Shown one piece after another: positions 4,858-5,614 of a stretch of 5,614 bases of DNA. The notes under the pieces were generated by a model. It was not told where the DNA came from and did not search any database. It was given only the letters and a program-made list of their open reading frames with translations. Every line of letters begins with the position of its first letter. The first letter of the stretch is position 1. The DNA is from Syntrophorhabdus sp. PtaB.Bin184. GTDB lineage: Bacteria; Desulfobacterota; Syntrophorhabdia; Syntrophorhabdales; Syntrophorhabdaceae. The stretch spans positions 1 to 5,614 of the forward strand of contig MVQQ01000153.1 in the NCBI GenBank assembly GCA_002067555.1. Direction: 5' to 3'. The translations under genes were made by a program, and so were the position numbers.

Positions 4858-5612
4858 CCCGGAGCCGTCACGCCGGTTATGTCGTGTCGCTGCTGGTGCA
4901 TCTCGCGTTGGTGGCGGCCGTCCTCATCATTCCCTTCGAGATGGTGGCGCGCCAAAAGAGCGTCATTCTCGATTTCAGCGTTGTCAGGGGACCAGGGGGT
5001 GACAACGCCGGCGGCGGGGAAAAGCATGGTCCTCTTGGTGGGGACATGAAAGCTGATCCTCACAGAAAGCAGCCCGCGCTGCTTGCGAAGAGGGCCCCGG
5101 TTGACACCCGGAAGACAGACCAGCGGACAGCGGCTGCCATTGTCCGGGACCATGATCCGGGCGCGAAGAGCCTCACCGGGTCTGACCCGCAGGGGCAGGT
5201 GACCGTGCCCGGTGATGATTCACCGGGCCGGTATGCCGGGGTAGTGTCGACGTCCGGGGCGGGCGCGACGTCCGGGGGAGGTTCTCCGGGTGCCGGTGGG
5301 GGAGGTCCGAAGACGCTCAACTACCTCGGTTCCGGCGGCGCCGACGAGCGGAACTTCTCCTTTATCCGCGACAGGATCATGCAGGGCATCGTCTACCCGG
5401 AGCGGGCGAGGAGAATGGGATGGGAGGGGAAGGTGACCCTTTCCTTCACCGTCCACGAGAACGGTTCCATCGATGACGTGAAGGTCGTCGGCAGCTCCGG
5501 TTTCTCCGTCCTTGACGAAAGCGCCAGGGACTCGGTTGCGAAGACAAATCTCAGGAGAAAGGTACCCGTCCGGCTTGTCGTCCTCTTGCCCGTGGAATAC
5601 AGGCTTCGTTAG
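4854..5612 (+). CDS. tonB: TonB energy-transducing protein
   Basis: A 252-residue protein anchored in the inner membrane that contacts the TonB box of outer-membrane transporters and transmits ExbB/ExbD energy. Residues 8-28 form the membrane anchor and contain the Ser-x-x-x-His pair S12/H16 required in E. coli TonB. The periplasmic spacer (~45-165) is unusual: rich in Gly and Ser (for example GAGATSGGGSPGAGGGG, 135-151) instead of the classical Glu-Pro/Lys-Pro rod. The C-terminal TonB domain (~168-252) has YPERARRMGWEGKVTLSFTV (181-200), VKVVGSSGFSVLD (209-221) and a final strand ending LPVEYRLR (245-252). ATG 4854 overlaps the exbD stop and has GGAGGAAAG directly upstream. The TAG stop lies at 5610-5612, so the gene is complete. 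Confidence 0.93.
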   Translation: MTRSRHAGYVVSLLVHLALVAAVLIIPFEMVARQKSVILDFSVVRGPGGDNAGGGEKHGPLGGDMKADPHRKQPALLAKRAPVDTRKTDQRTAAAIVRDHDPGAKSLTGSDPQGQVTVPGDDSPGRYAGVVSTSGAGATSGGGSPGAGGGGPKTLNYLGSGGADERNFSFIRDRIMQGIVYPERARRMGWEGKVTLSFTVHENGSIDDVKVVGSSGFSVLDESARDSVAKTNLRRKVPVRLVVLLPVEYRLR

Positions 5613-5614
5613 GG

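Overview
The window is GC-rich, gene-dense bacterial DNA from a Gram-negative (it carries a TonB/ExbB/ExbD energy-transduction operon). The short ExbB and ExbD forms resemble the 'group 2' Ton systems of Desulfobacterota, Campylobacterota and relatives. A desulfobacterial or syntrophic anaerobe is my best guess, but this is inference only.

Layout: (1) 1-1301, minus strand: proC (pyrroline-5-carboxylate reductase) followed by pcm (protein-L-isoaspartate methyltransferase, cut by the window edge). The two overlap by 4 bp (ATGA) and form one transcription unit. (2) 1302-2813: a 1.5-kb islet between housekeeping genes. Its only genes are a minus-strand ribbon-helix-helix antitoxin and RelE/ParE-type toxin pair with its own sigma70-like promoter and palindromic operator. 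The pair is enclosed by a nested, mirror-image set of repeats: a ~56-bp near-perfect inverted repeat inside a longer diverged one of roughly 150 bp, 30-bp tandem units beside the right arm, and outermost 9-bp CTTGAA-type arrays, all in opposite orientation on the two sides. (3) 2814-3885, minus strand: a protein of uncertain role with an FxLYD-like beta domain, then an Smr-domain protein resembling the stand-alone SmrA/SmrB nucleases. (4) 3886-3969: a short AT-rich divergent promoter region. (5) 3970-5612, plus strand: exbB-exbD-tonB, a complete inner-membrane proton-motive-force transducer operon. No TonB-dependent receptor lies inside the window.

How the parts work together: ExbB/ExbD use the proton gradient to energise TonB, which reaches across the periplasm to outer-membrane transporters. 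proC completes proline synthesis, and Pcm repairs damaged isoaspartyl residues. The toxin-antitoxin pair is self-contained and autoregulated. The least ordinary part is the repeat-bounded islet around the toxin-antitoxin module; the rest is recognisable.
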